39,231 nucleotides of DNA from Ruminococcus flavefaciens (GCA_023667045.1 JAMPAU010000012.1:1-39231), one strand, 5' to 3'. Counted from the first letter of the stretch, positions 29,008 through 39,191 are shown. A program made the numbers and translations. Notes: generated from the sequence alone by a model not told the origin.

Positions 29008-31539
29008 ATGAAACTGAAATCAAAATACATACGAGTTACTGCCGGCATCATGTGTGCTGCTCTTGCAGTAAATTCTGTTCCGATGGTTCATCAAGTCAAT
29101 GGTGTTTCCGGAGAGAGCGTAATTATGGGTGATGTCAACTCAGACGGCAGAATTGACAGCTTTGACCTTGTGTCACTGCGAAAGCTTTCAATAAGTCCTA
29201 AAACGGCATATAATGTTGCTGGAGATGTGAACGGAAACGGAAGCATTGACAAGGAAGATTTGCAGATTCTTTCAGACTATATTTTAGGCAAGGACGTGAA
29301 ATTTGCAGAGCCATATGTACCTACAGTCGAGACAATAAAATATTATGCCTCAGACGCTGTATATCAGAATGCAGTGACGGAAACAACAAACGAAGGCTTT
29401 GAAGGTGAATCCTACATTAATTTTGACAATGAAATAGGAAGTTTTATTGAATGGACAATAGAAGCTCCGGCTGACGGAAATTATAATATAGATTTCCGCT
29501 ATGCAAACGGCACAGATGTAAATCGTCCCGTCAAGCTTATTGTGAACGGTAACAGAGAGTACGGTCAGTATGTTGATTTTGAGGGTACAGGTGCATGGAC
29601 TTCATGGAATGACCAGAATGTTACTGTCGCTCTTAGAAAGGGTACGAATACTATTAAGGCATACGCTACAACACTCAATGGCGGTCCTAATATAGATTAT
29701 ATCGAAATTTCGTCAACTGATAAAACAGCACCTCATGAAAAGGCGGTTCGTGGTAAGCATATGGAAAATCTCAACCGTGGTGTTGTTTCTGCACACGCTA
29801 AAAACGGCAATCTGGTAAGCTGGAGAATCCTTGCTACAGATAACGAGGAAACTGTTTTCCACCTTTGGAAGAACGGCGAAACTAAACTTGGCGAATTTAC
29901 TATGGAGCAGGCTTCCAACTATTTCGATAACGGCGGAACGGCTACAGACTGGTATACTGTTGATGTGTACGTAAACGGAGAATGTACGGAATTTGCTCAG
30001 GCATCAAAGAATTTCACCAATACTAACAGCGGACAAAGCGGTGCATATTTCGACATCAAGCTGAATCAGCCGGCAGATATGACTATGCCCGACGGCACAA
30101 CCTGCTCATATACCCCTAATGACTGTTCTGTAGGCGATGTTGACGGCGACGGAGAATATGAATTATTTGTTAAGTGGGACCCGTCAAACTCACAGGATAA
30201 TTCAAAGAACGGATATACCGGAAATGTATATATTGACTGCTATAAGCTTGACGGCACACAACTGTGGAGAATTGATTTAGGACGTAATATACGTGCCGGT
30301 GCGCACTATAATCCGTTCACAGTTTACGATTTTGACGGCGACGGAAAGGCAGAACTCATATGCAAAACTGCTGACGCAACTGTTGACGGTATGGGAAATG
30401 TTATCGGTGACGGTTCAAAGGATTACCGTTCAAGTGCCGGAAGAATCCTTTCAGGTCCTGAATATCTCACTCTATTTGACGGTGCAACCGGAAAGGCTCT
30501 TGATACTATCGATTACAAGCCGGATAGAGGCGATTACAATGCATGGGGCGATAATTACGGAAACCGTGTTGACAGGTTTACTGCCTGCGTTGCATATCTT
30601 GACGGTGTGAATGCCTATGCCTGCTTCGGTCGTGGATATTATACCCGTTCGGCTGTTACTGCATACTCAGTATCAAACGGCAAACTTAAAGAATACTGGG
30701 CATATGATACTGGACATGATGAGAGTGCAGAGGGATACGGCGACGGAAATCATCATATTATGGGTGCTGATGTTGACGGTGACGGAAAACAGGAAGTTGT
30801 AATCGGTTCAGCAGTTATTGATGATAACGGCGAACTCCTTTATACAAGCGGATTAGGTCACGGCGACGCTATTCATATAGGCGATTTTGACCCGACAAAT
30901 CCAGGTCTTGAGATATTCCAGTGCCATGAAGAAGAATCGGCTAATTATGGCATATCTTTCCGTGACGGAAAAACAGGAAAGATTCTGTTTAAGGAAGACG
31001 CAAGCGACGATACAGGAAGATGTCTTGCAGACAATCTCATCGCCGGAAACGGCGGAGCTGAAATGGTAGGCTCACATAACGGCATAGTGTATTCTGCTAC
31101 AGGTGAACATCAGCAGGTGCTTACATGGTCTGAAATTACCAAATGGGGACAAAATTCAGCAGTGTATTGGACTGATACTCTTGAAAGAGCAGTCCTTGAC
31201 CGTACAATGCTTGACCAGTACGGCAAAGGTCGTGTATTTACAGGCGATGACGCAGGATATAATAATGCCTCAAAGTCTAATGCCTGTCTTACTTGCGACC
31301 TTATGGGCGACTGGCGTGAAGAAATGCTTTTCCGTGTAGGTTCTGACACAATAAGAGTATTTACTACAACTTACACCAATGAATACAATCTCTATTGCCT
31401 TATGCAGAATCCACAGTACAGAGTACAGGTTGCATCTCAGAACAACGGATATAATCAGCCTCCACATACAGACTATTATATTGATTCTGTGGAATACACA
31501 CGACCGGAAGAACAGGATATCTGGGTTAACAGTAAGTAA
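29008..31539 (+). CDS. rhamnogalacturonan lyase (PL11) with N-terminal dockerin and CBM35
   Basis: An 843-residue secreted enzyme. Signal peptide about 1-34. Residues 38-96 are a dockerin with two calcium loops (DVNSDGRIDSFDL, DVNGNGSIDKEDL), placed at the N terminus, which is less common. Residues about 109-236 are a CBM35-type carbohydrate-binding module ending NGGPNIDYI. Residues about 245-843 are a PL11 lyase, with many calcium-type DVDGDG and DFDGDG loops of the eight-bladed propeller. It would cleave the rhamnose-galacturonic acid backbone of rhamnogalacturonan I by beta elimination outside the cell. GGAGTG precedes the ATG, and the esterase gene follows after 14 nt. Confidence 0.93.
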   Translation: MKLKSKYIRVTAGIMCAALAVNSVPMVHQVNGVSGESVIMGDVNSDGRIDSFDLVSLRKLSISPKTAYNVAGDVNGNGSIDKEDLQILSDYILGKDVKFAEPYVPTVETIKYYASDAVYQNAVTETTNEGFEGESYINFDNEIGSFIEWTIEAPADGNYNIDFRYANGTDVNRPVKLIVNGNREYGQYVDFEGTGAWTSWNDQNVTVALRKGTNTIKAYATTLNGGPNIDYIEISSTDKTAPHEKAVRGKHMENLNRGVVSAHAKNGNLVSWRILATDNEETVFHLWKNGETKLGEFTMEQASNYFDNGGTATDWYTVDVYVNGECTEFAQASKNFTNTNSGQSGAYFDIKLNQPADMTMPDGTTCSYTPNDCSVGDVDGDGEYELFVKWDPSNSQDNSKNGYTGNVYIDCYKLDGTQLWRIDLGRNIRAGAHYNPFTVYDFDGDGKAELICKTADATVDGMGNVIGDGSKDYRSSAGRILSGPEYLTLFDGATGKALDTIDYKPDRGDYNAWGDNYGNRVDRFTACVAYLDGVNAYACFGRGYYTRSAVTAYSVSNGKLKEYWAYDTGHDESAEGYGDGNHHIMGADVDGDGKQEVVIGSAVIDDNGELLYTSGLGHGDAIHIGDFDPTNPGLEIFQCHEEESANYGISFRDGKTGKILFKEDASDDTGRCLADNLIAGNGGAEMVGSHNGIVYSATGEHQQVLTWSEITKWGQNSAVYWTDTLERAVLDRTMLDQYGKGRVFTGDDAGYNNASKSNACLTCDLMGDWREEMLFRVGSDTIRVFTTTYTNEYNLYCLMQNPQYRVQVASQNNGYNQPPHTDYYIDSVEYTRPEEQDIWVNSK

Positions 31540-31553
31540 TAAAGGAGGAATAT

Positions 31554-34508
31554 ATGAAGTCTGTCAGAAAAATTATAGGTGCTTTGCTTGCCTGTGCAAT
31601 GGCAGTTCCGGCAACGTCAACAGCAATACTTCCCGAAAAAAGTCTGAATGCGTCCGCAGTTCAATCGGAATGGAAGTTTGATTTAGGCGGAAGCGGTACA
31701 GAATCGGGTTATACAGGCGTAACCGCCACAGACAGTTACAGTAAATCCGCCGGATATGGCTTTGCGAATACTTCGGGAGTAAAAAATGTAAGTTCTTCCG
31801 GCAAAGGAGCTTTAAGTGATGCAGTGCAGTTTACTTCTGAAGACACTGGAAATACTTTTAATGTTGACCTCCCGAAAGGTCTTTATCAGATAACAGTTAC
31901 CACAGGAGATACTAGCAGAACAAGCATTCGTGCGGAAGGTATGTTGCAGTTAATCAATCTCACAGGAAACAATGCTGTTGAAACGTTTCAGATACCTGTC
32001 ACGGACGGGCAACTGAATTTACAGGCGGTTGCAGGGCGTGCGGGTACTGCATTTTCAATCAGTGCGATTGAAATTATACAGCTTAATGACACCGGAAAAA
32101 CCAATCCTACAATATGGCTTTGCGGAGATTCTACAGTTGCCAATTATTATAATACACCCGATACTTCACAGCACGGCTGGGGACAGTATCTGGGAGACTT
32201 TCTGGGAAATACTCCGGTAAAAAATTATCAGATTAGAAATATGGCGGCAAGCGGTCAGTATGCAAAAGGCTTTTTAGATGCCGGACAGTTTGAAGCAATA
32301 GAAACGTATGGTACAGTCGGTGACTATTATATTATTTCTATTGGAATTAACGATACAAACTATTCCAATGCTACTGAATATACAGAAGTCGTAACTGATA
32401 TGGTACAGCGTGCAAAGAAAAAGGGTATGGAAGTAATTCTTGTCAAACAGCAGGGAAGACTAAGTGATTTAACAAGAAGTCCTCTTTTAAACGGCAGATG
32501 GTTTGGCGGTCAGATGGATTCAATAGGTACTGCCGAAAATGTAGAAGTTGTGGATTTATTCACGGAATGGCAAAATTTTGGAATTTCTGTCGGTGCGGAC
32601 ACAATGAAAGAATATTATGCCACAGACGACGACTTACACCAAAGTAAAAAAGGTTCTGTTAAACTTGCTGAATTTGTTTCTGAACTTATATTCAAGGAGC
32701 AGGGCGATACACTTGACGGACTTCCAGAAACATTCATACTCAGAAACGGCAGTTCAGGACAATATTTGTCATTAGCAGACACTCCGGCGAATGGTACGAA
32801 TGTTGTACAGCTTGCCAGTCCTGTTATTGACAGTAAATATGCTGTATGGAAAGCAGTTCCGGCTACAGACGGATATTACTACATATATAATATGGCAGAT
32901 GAAAGCAAGCTTTTAGATGTTGATTATGGGCGTGCTGATAACGGTACAAATATCGGTATATGGGAAAATACAAAATCAGACGCACAGCTTTATAAATTCA
33001 TACATCAGGAAAACGGCAGTTATATTATCACAACAAAAGCCTCCGGCGACAAGAGTGCTGTTGAAGTGAAAAATGCTTCCGATGTAAGCGGTGAGAACGT
33101 ACAGGAATGGGAACGCAACGGCAACGCTTGTCAGACATGGTTTATTGATAACGTCGTGACATCTGCCGGAGAAGTGATTTCCGGTGACCTTAATAATGAC
33201 GGTATTGTTGATGTATTTGATTTGGTACTGATGAGGAAAGTTATTCTGAATAGTAATATATCTCATGCGGAACGCAGAGTATCCGACCTGAACGGCGATG
33301 CCGGTATTAATGTGGCAGATGCCGTTATAATGCAGAAGTTCTTGCTTAATGGAGATGATATAACCTGTACTAAAGAGGGAAAAAATATATACTATGCGGT
33401 TGACCAGTCATACAGCAAGGGAACAGAAGAAAATGTCAATTCGGGTTTTACTTCTGAAGCATATCTGAATTTAGACAACAATGATTTTAGTTTTGTGGAA
33501 TTTACAGTCGATGTTCCGGCAAGTGGCAATTTCCTTTGTACTTTCAATATTGCAAACGGCAGTAACAGTAATCGTCAGATGAAAATTGAAGTCAATGATA
33601 ATACTGAATACTGGCTACAAGATTTTCTTTCTACAGGTTCGTGGACAGAATGGAACGAAAGAGCTATTGTATTGCCTCTTAAGTCGGGTAAAAATATTAT
33701 ACGCCTGACCTCTGCAACAAAGGACGGCGGACCTAATATTGACTATCTCCGTACAGAATGGACAGATGAACCGATTGCCGAAACATATCAGAAACCCGAT
33801 TCATTACCGGATACAAATCCGAACGACAGAAAAACTACCATATATATTGCAGGCGATTCAACAGTACAATCATATCGTGCGAGTTATGCACCGCAACAGG
33901 GCTGGGGATATTATCTTGGCAGTTACTTCAAAGATAATGTGAGTGTCTCAAATCACGCAATTGCCGGACGGAGTTCAAAGAGCTTTTACGATAATGGAAG
34001 ATTACAGACAATTCTTGATGAAATTCAAGCGGGTGACTATCTGCTTGTACAGTTTGCAATAAATGATTCGGCATCTTCAAATGCTGAAAGATATGCACCG
34101 ACTTGTGGAAATGCAGATAATCCGACAGAAGGTTCTTATGAGTGGTATATTACCAAATACATTGAAGGCACACTTGAAAAAGGTGCAACACCAATTCTTG
34201 TAACAACAGTAATTGGACTAAAGGCTTATTCCAATGGAAAATTTGAAAACAGTTATACAAATTACTGTAATGCCTGCAAGGATTTGGCAAAAAAATATAA
34301 TATTCCATGTATTGACCTAAATACATTAATGGTAAATCATTATAATTCTATTGGTTATAATACGGCATACAAATATCATCTGATTGGTGCGGTGGAAAAT
34401 TCAACAGATATGACCCACTTTACCGAAACTGGTGCTAATGCGGTTGCCGGACTTGTGGCAGATGTAATAAGTAAACTTAATATACCAATATCTTCAGAGG
34501 TAAAATAA
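31554..34508 (+). CDS. double CE12 acetylesterase with CBM13-like, dockerin and CBM35 modules
   Basis: A 984-residue secreted protein. Signal peptide about 1-36. An N-terminal beta domain (about 38-178) precedes a first SGNH esterase (about 185-383: Ser193 in GDSTVANY, GIND with Asn266, catalytic Asp-His near 359-362). Next come a ricin-type CBM13-like domain (about 392-535), a central dockerin (543-600, loops DLNNDGIVDVFDL and DLNGDAGINVADA) and a CBM35 (about 610-737). The second SGNH esterase (about 760-975) has Ser769 in GDSTVQSY, IND at 836-838 and D953/H955. Both esterases look active. It would remove acetyl groups from rhamnogalacturonan I so that the lyase encoded upstream can act. 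AGGAGG precedes the ATG, and a strong terminator follows. Confidence 0.92.
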   Translation: MKSVRKIIGALLACAMAVPATSTAILPEKSLNASAVQSEWKFDLGGSGTESGYTGVTATDSYSKSAGYGFANTSGVKNVSSSGKGALSDAVQFTSEDTGNTFNVDLPKGLYQITVTTGDTSRTSIRAEGMLQLINLTGNNAVETFQIPVTDGQLNLQAVAGRAGTAFSISAIEIIQLNDTGKTNPTIWLCGDSTVANYYNTPDTSQHGWGQYLGDFLGNTPVKNYQIRNMAASGQYAKGFLDAGQFEAIETYGTVGDYYIISIGINDTNYSNATEYTEVVTDMVQRAKKKGMEVILVKQQGRLSDLTRSPLLNGRWFGGQMDSIGTAENVEVVDLFTEWQNFGISVGADTMKEYYATDDDLHQSKKGSVKLAEFVSELIFKEQGDTLDGLPETFILRNGSSGQYLSLADTPANGTNVVQLASPVIDSKYAVWKAVPATDGYYYIYNMADESKLLDVDYGRADNGTNIGIWENTKSDAQLYKFIHQENGSYIITTKASGDKSAVEVKNASDVSGENVQEWERNGNACQTWFIDNVVTSAGEVISGDLNNDGIVDVFDLVLMRKVILNSNISHAERRVSDLNGDAGINVADAVIMQKFLLNGDDITCTKEGKNIYYAVDQSYSKGTEENVNSGFTSEAYLNLDNNDFSFVEFTVDVPASGNFLCTFNIANGSNSNRQMKIEVNDNTEYWLQDFLSTGSWTEWNERAIVLPLKSGKNIIRLTSATKDGGPNIDYLRTEWTDEPIAETYQKPDSLPDTNPNDRKTTIYIAGDSTVQSYRASYAPQQGWGYYLGSYFKDNVSVSNHAIAGRSSKSFYDNGRLQTILDEIQAGDYLLVQFAINDSASSNAERYAPTCGNADNPTEGSYEWYITKYIEGTLEKGATPILVTTVIGLKAYSNGKFENSYTNYCNACKDLAKKYNIPCIDLNTLMVNHYNSIGYNTAYKYHLIGAVENSTDMTHFTETGANAVAGLVADVISKLNIPISSEVK

Positions 34509-34515
34509 TACAAAG

Positions 34516-34553
34516 TCCCCTGCTTGTTTTCTACAATAAGCAGGGGATTTTTT
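34516..34553 (+). terminator. terminator of the rhamnogalacturonan operon
   Basis: TCCCCTGCTT / AAGCAGGGGA, a perfect 10-bp stem with a 12-nt loop, followed by a T run, 7 nt past the esterase stop codon. Confidence 0.9.
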
Positions 34554-34726
34554 GCAGAATATGTATCAATATTCTGAAAAGTAAGAAAACAGGGTAATCA
34601 ATTCATTTTAAATTGATTTTATATCTGTTCAAATAATATTACTTTATAAACTGTTTCATACGTATTTATTATATTTATCGCTTAAATTATTATTTTTTTC
34701 ATAAAAAATATTATAAGTTAATTGAA
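34554..34726. other. AT-rich gap with no gene
   Basis: Very AT-rich sequence without a supported frame, promoter or RNA gene. Its right edge holds a small inverted repeat (TGTCAA, six bases, TTGACA, 34730-34747) at the point where the recombinase remnant begins. Nothing else is seen. Confidence 0.5.
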
Positions 34727-35193
34727 TTGTGTCAAGTATTATTGACAAAATCATACATAGAACTGCCGTGTATGCTGGCTATATGGCTTGGACTGAGAGC
34801 GTCGGAAATACGTGGCATAAGAAAAAGCGACATACAGGACGGAAATTTAACTATAAACCATGTAATTGTCACTGTAGACGAAAAAGACGTTATAAAAGAA
34901 GAAACCAAAACAACAGATAGCAGACGACAGCTTAAACCGTGTCTCTATATACAGAAAGTTCTGTAAAGTATTAAAAGAAAATAATATTGAGCATATACGT
35001 TTCCATGATTTGAGACACCTCAATGTCTCTGTAATGCTCGCTTTAGGGTTATGCTATGAAGCGTGGCGATTGGAGTTCTCCTAATGTTTTGAAATCCGTG
35101 TATCAGCATACTTTTTCAAACTAAAGACAAAAAGCTGATGAAAAAATAGACAGCTATTTCAATGAAATTATATCAAAGCAGACACAAAATTAA
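34727..35193 (+). pseudogene. decayed tyrosine recombinase (integrase), Tn916-like
   Basis: The catalytic half of a tyrosine recombinase survives in pieces. One frame reads LAIWLGLRASEIRGIRKSDI (first catalytic Arg) to about 34965. After a frameshift, another gives ENNIEHIRFHDLRHLNVS (His-x-x-Arg box). A third gives RGDWSSPNVLKSVYQHTFS (nucleophile Tyr), followed by an internal stop and a last IDSYFNEIISKQ up to a TAA at 35191-35193. The DNA-binding front half is absent. The order and spacing match integrases of conjugative transposons. It is a relic of an integrated element, and no partner xis gene or intact ends were found. Confidence 0.85.
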
Positions 35194-35261
35194 TTTTATT
35201 GCTGTATACCATGATTTTTAAAGTTATTTTACAGGTTCAACTCCTATTATCCGCACTTAAA

Positions 35262-35300
35262 CAAAAACCGCTGTATTTCGGGGTATTCCGATTTACAGCT
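35262..35300 (-). terminator. terminator of the hybrid kinase gene
   Basis: In minus-strand RNA, GCUGUA-AA-UCGG pairs with CCGA-AA-UACAGC (an internal AA/AA loop) and is followed by GGUUUUUG. It lies 13 nt past the kinase stop codon. Confidence 0.75.
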
Positions 35301-35312
35301 GTTTTATATTTA

Positions 35313-38300
35313 TTATTGTCTGTAGAGGAATTTTCCGAGAACAGATAGAAAATAATCTGCGTCAATAGGCTTTGCAATGTGGGCATTCATACCGCTTGTA
35401 AGAGCCATTTGTTTGTCTTCTTCCATAGCGTTTGCCGTCATAGCGATAATGGGGATATTTTCAGCGTCCTTGCGAGGCATGGCACGTATTGTGCGTGTTG
35501 CCTCATAGCCGTCCATAACAGGCATTTGTACGTCCATAAGTATAGCGTCGTAATAATTTTCTGTACACTTTTCCATCATAGCTACTGCGTCAGTACCGTC
35601 GGGAGCTGTTTCTATAATCAGTCCTGTTTCTTGTAGGATTTCCTCTGCTATTTCACGGTTAAGCTCATTATCCTCAACCAAGAGAACACGTTTTCCTCTG
35701 AAATCCATAGCGATTGAATCTGAATCTTCATTTTGTTTTGAGATAAGATTATTAGCGGAAAGAAGTGCAGATTTTAAATCAGACATAAAAAGAGGTTTAG
35801 CACAGAATGCAGTAACGCCGGCTTCTTTTGCCTCCTGCTCTATGTCCGTCCAGTCGTAAGCGGTAAGTATAATTATCGGGACTTCTTTTCCTATGGCATT
35901 GCGTATTTTTCTTGCTGTTTCTATACCGCTCATTTCGGGCATCTGCCAGTCTATTATATATGTGTGGTATGAATCGCCCTCATTGTGTGCCATTCTTGCA
36001 CGGTAGACAGCTTCTCCGCCGGAAGTCGTCCACTCTGCCCTAAGACCAATCTGTTTCAGCATTTTTGCCACGCTGTCACAACTGTTCGGGTCGTCGTCAA
36101 CCACCATAGCCCTAAGACCTTCGAGTTCCTTAATCTGTGCCGTATTCTTTTCAATATCCTGTAGTTTAAGGCTCAGTTTTACGACAAATTCACTTCCCTT
36201 GCCTTTTTCACTTTCAACGGATATTTCACCGCCCATCATCTCAACAATATTCTTTGTTATAGCCATTCCGAGACCAGAACCTTGAATACCTGTTCTAGTT
36301 ACAGTATGCTCACGCTCGAAAGGCTCAAATATATGCTCCGTAAATTCCTTTGACATTCCTATGCCGTTGTCTTTTATAATGAAAGTATAGTCGCCCCAGC
36401 CCCTGTGGAATGTAGTTTCCTGAATGATACGGAAAGTAACCGTACCGCCTGCTGGAGTGTACTTTACTGCATTGCTGAGGAGATTGACAAATACCTGACT
36501 GAGTTTCAGAGAGTCGGCTATAATATCCTCGTTTGAGACATTGAATGTATCAATGAATAATTCAAGTTGTTTTGCCTTTACCTGTGGCTGAATGATATTA
36601 ACAAGATTATGAGTGAGTTCAGATATATTGCAGTCCTGCTCCTTTATCTGAACCTTTCCGCTTTCGATACGGCTCATGTCAAGTATATCGTTGATAAGGC
36701 TGAGAAGATGATTACTTGAAGAAAGAACTTTCTGCAAACAGTCTCTTACCTGCTCCTTGTTGTCTATATGGCTTACTGCAATAGTCGTGAACCCTATAAT
36801 AGCATTCATAGGGGTGCGTATATCATGGGACATATTATTAAGGAAAGTCGTTTTAGCCTTGTTTGCGTGCTGTGCCTGCATTAAAGCGTCCTGCAAGACC
36901 TGCATCTGCTTACGCTGTCTCTGTACCTGCTCAGTGATTTCCTTTATTATAACCATTGCCATGATGTCATTTGTTTCGTCGTCCCATGTCATGAAAAACG
37001 ACTGGCGTATGCATATTTTCCTGCCGGAAGAAGCACTTCTCCAGTATTCTATAATATACTCACGTTTGCCCTGCTCAAAACTTTTCAGCAAAACAGAAAC
37101 ATCCGCACCTGCACAGTAGTCTTCCATTGATTCCTCATCTACAAACTGTTTCCACAGCTCAAACCACTCAGTAGCACGGCACGGAGCTTTAAGACCTACC
37201 AGTGAGAGCATACTAATCTGCTGACCGTCCTCCTGAAAGACAATATCCTGAGCGATTAAATCCTTTGTAAGATTTATTTCATATGCACATAATGCGTCTG
37301 ACATGGTAGCCGTCATGTACTGACGTTCCTTGCGGTTTGCCACAGCAATCTTTGCCTGTGTGTTAAGTTCCTTTTCCTTGAGCCTTGTTATATCCTGCCG
37401 GAAGAAAAGCACCTTTGTAGCCTTGCCGTTTTTTCTTTCAAGACAGATGACATTCATATGCTCCCACCGGAAGCCGTCGCCGTTTTTTATTCTGTATTCA
37501 TACTGTGTATCAAGAATATCGCTGTCCAGTTCGCTGACGACAGCACGCTTTGAAAAATTCTGCATAAAGCTTTTTCCGCCGTCCTCGTCCACTATATTTG
37601 AACAGAGATAATTTACAAAGTCCTCATACTTTCCGCTTGGTGCAAAACTGCTGTCTATAGGCTTGCTTCCTACAAGATATTGATATGTGTCTTCTTCCAA
37701 ATCCGCCATAATAAAACGGCTGAACAATGCACGTGTACCCATAGTGACATAGCCCATTTCAGTGTTTTCCTTTTCAAGCCTGTTCCTTTCCTTATGGGTC
37801 TGTATAAGCATTACGGTTATATATACAATAAACATACCGATAAGTATAACCTGCATTATTATGCCGGCACGGTTTGCACTGTTTATCATCTGGCTTGTAA
37901 CATTCATAGGAAAAGTCTGTATCAGAAAATATTCGCTTTCCGGTATGCTTACCACGCATATATTATCGGTAGCACAACCTTCCTCACATATAAAAGCCTT
38001 TTCACCGTTATTGGTCTTAAAAACACTCCATGCACCTTCTGCTGTTTCTTTGTCAATTATATTTTCATCAAGCAGTAAGTCAAGCAGCGGCTTGTCATAT
38101 GATATATTATCGTCCGAACCTGCGATAGACAAACCGTCGGCATTGCAGAGAAAAACGTCGGCGGGTTCGTCAAAATAACTGGCAGTAAGCATTTTCTGCA
38201 AATATTCTTCCGCATAGTAAAGACCGAGAAGTACGCCGAAAATCTCGCCGTCATACTCCAAAGGAGCATAAAAAACCATCATCGGGTCGCCTGTTATCCG

Positions 38301-38729
38301 TGATTCCAACATGACAGCACTTCCTATTTCTCCTGTACTGATACATCTCTGAAAATAATCACGGTCGGATATATCACAGGTCTGACCGTTTGAGGCAATA
38401 TTGACACCGTTTTTATCAACATAGCGAAAAGCGTCAAAATCAGAGCCTTCTTCCCACGTTTTCAGCATCTGAGGCGTGATATTCGGCTGATTTGAAGCTG
38501 TACTTATCAAAGAAGAATATGTATGTATTCTCTGAATACCGCTTTTCAGCTCGCCCTCTATCCGTCTGGCAGTCTGCCGTCCCGAATCAAGAGAGTAATT
38601 AAGATTCTGAGATTCAATACGACTGCTTGTTGTCTGAAAGAACCACTGAAAAAGAATAATCACGCCGATAAGCATAACCAGAATATACAACGCATTTTTC
38701 CATGATTTTTTTGTTTTCTTCATTAGCAT
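35313..38729 (-). CDS. hybrid sensor histidine kinase with two receiver domains
   Basis: A 1138-residue membrane kinase. A membrane helix (about 14-32) and an extracellular Cache-type sensor (about 35-280, FDAFRYVDKNGVNIAS pattern) are followed by a second membrane helix (about 288-312). Two PAS-like regions follow (about 340-455 and 470-600). The kinase core has His635 (NNMSHDIRTPMNA), an N box (LLSNAVKYTP) and a G box (GSGLGMAI). Two receivers close the protein: the first with acceptor Asp927 (YIIDWQMPEMSG), the second with Asp1066 (AILMDVQMPVMDG). No output or HPt domain is present, so phosphate must pass to a separate protein. I chose the ATG at 38729 because AGGAG lies six bases upstream; the frame is open to 38798. 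No partner gene is nearby. Confidence 0.92.
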   Translation of the reverse strand: MLMKKTKKSWKNALYILVMLIGVIILFQWFFQTTSSRIESQNLNYSLDSGRQTARRIEGELKSGIQRIHTYSSLISTASNQPNITPQMLKTWEEGSDFDAFRYVDKNGVNIASNGQTCDISDRDYFQRCISTGEIGSAVMLESRITGDPMMVFYAPLEYDGEIFGVLLGLYYAEEYLQKMLTASYFDEPADVFLCNADGLSIAGSDDNISYDKPLLDLLLDENIIDKETAEGAWSVFKTNNGEKAFICEEGCATDNICVVSIPESEYFLIQTFPMNVTSQMINSANRAGIIMQVILIGMFIVYITVMLIQTHKERNRLEKENTEMGYVTMGTRALFSRFIMADLEEDTYQYLVGSKPIDSSFAPSGKYEDFVNYLCSNIVDEDGGKSFMQNFSKRAVVSELDSDILDTQYEYRIKNGDGFRWEHMNVICLERKNGKATKVLFFRQDITRLKEKELNTQAKIAVANRKERQYMTATMSDALCAYEINLTKDLIAQDIVFQEDGQQISMLSLVGLKAPCRATEWFELWKQFVDEESMEDYCAGADVSVLLKSFEQGKREYIIEYWRSASSGRKICIRQSFFMTWDDETNDIMAMVIIKEITEQVQRQRKQMQVLQDALMQAQHANKAKTTFLNNMSHDIRTPMNAIIGFTTIAVSHIDNKEQVRDCLQKVLSSSNHLLSLINDILDMSRIESGKVQIKEQDCNISELTHNLVNIIQPQVKAKQLELFIDTFNVSNEDIIADSLKLSQVFVNLLSNAVKYTPAGGTVTFRIIQETTFHRGWGDYTFIIKDNGIGMSKEFTEHIFEPFEREHTVTRTGIQGSGLGMAITKNIVEMMGGEISVESEKGKGSEFVVKLSLKLQDIEKNTAQIKELEGLRAMVVDDDPNSCDSVAKMLKQIGLRAEWTTSGGEAVYRARMAHNEGDSYHTYIIDWQMPEMSGIETARKIRNAIGKEVPIIILTAYDWTDIEQEAKEAGVTAFCAKPLFMSDLKSALLSANNLISKQNEDSDSIAMDFRGKRVLLVEDNELNREIAEEILQETGLIIETAPDGTDAVAMMEKCTENYYDAILMDVQMPVMDGYEATRTIRAMPRKDAENIPIIAMTANAMEEDKQMALTSGMNAHIAKPIDADYFLSVLGKFLYRQ

Positions 38730-38824
38730 TTCAACTCCTAACATATTGGTGAAAATACCATATAATACGCTGTATATTAGGCGTTTTAACCAATTCATTC
38801 TGATTGGGTATATTCCCCTTGCTA

Positions 38825-38853
38825 ATTATATCACTTTAATTTATTAATGTCAA
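38825..38853 (-). promoter_or_regulatory. promoter of the hybrid kinase gene
   Basis: Minus-strand TTGACA (38848-38853), 17-nt spacer, TATAAT (38825-38830). It leaves a leader of about 90 nt before the start codon. Confidence 0.85.
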
Positions 38854-38916
38854 TATTTTTAATATATTAAACAAAACATTCCAAAAAATATTTTTCAGAT
38901 TTTTTTCAGAAAGTAC

Positions 38917-38946
38917 TTGACAAACAATATCAATTTATGTTATAAT
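38917..38946 (+). promoter_or_regulatory. promoter of tRNA-Leu
   Basis: TTGACA (38917-38922), 18-nt spacer, TATAAT (38941-38946). The 5' leader of about 50 nt contains a small AGGTGCGA / TCGCTCCT hairpin (about 38964-38986) of unknown meaning. Confidence 0.8.
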
Positions 38947-39002
38947 ATTAAAGCACAGAAAAAAGGTGCGAGTATTTTCGCTCCTTTGAGTGTTTAATAT
39001 TT

Positions 39003-39088
39003 GCCGGAGTGGCGGAATGGCAGACGCAGTGGACTCAAAATCCACCGGTAGCGATATCGTACGGGTTCAAGTCCCGTCTCCGGCACCA
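39003..39088 (+). tRNA. tRNA-Leu (CAA)
   Basis: A complete 86-nt class II cloverleaf: acceptor GCCGGAG/CTCCGGC, anticodon loop CTCAAAA (anticodon CAA), a short long-type variable arm (GGTAGCGATATCGT region), T arm ACGGG TTCAAGT CCCGT and encoded CCA. Confidence 0.95.
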
Positions 39089-39100
39089 TAAAAACAACGT

Positions 39101-39138
39101 AAAATCGGGCTTTTTTGGAAGTTCGGTTTTATTTTTTT
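39101..39138 (+). terminator. terminator after tRNA-Leu
   Basis: AAAATCGGGCTT and AAGTTCGGTTTT pair over 12 positions with three wobble pairs around a 6-nt loop, then a run of seven T. Confidence 0.75.
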
Positions 39139-39191
39139 GACTGAAAAATTTTCTACCATACAGCCAAAACGTCTACCGTTGTTAAATTTGT

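Noticed and set aside
30293-31339. Several 60-105 codon plus-strand frames inside the PL11 lyase gene
   Set aside because: They overlap an intact enzyme gene in another frame and show no motif or ribosome site.
38964-38986. Hairpin in the tRNA-Leu leader as a possible T-box or attenuator
   Set aside because: It lacks the T-box core sequence and a U-tract, and it precedes a tRNA gene and not an amino-acid gene.
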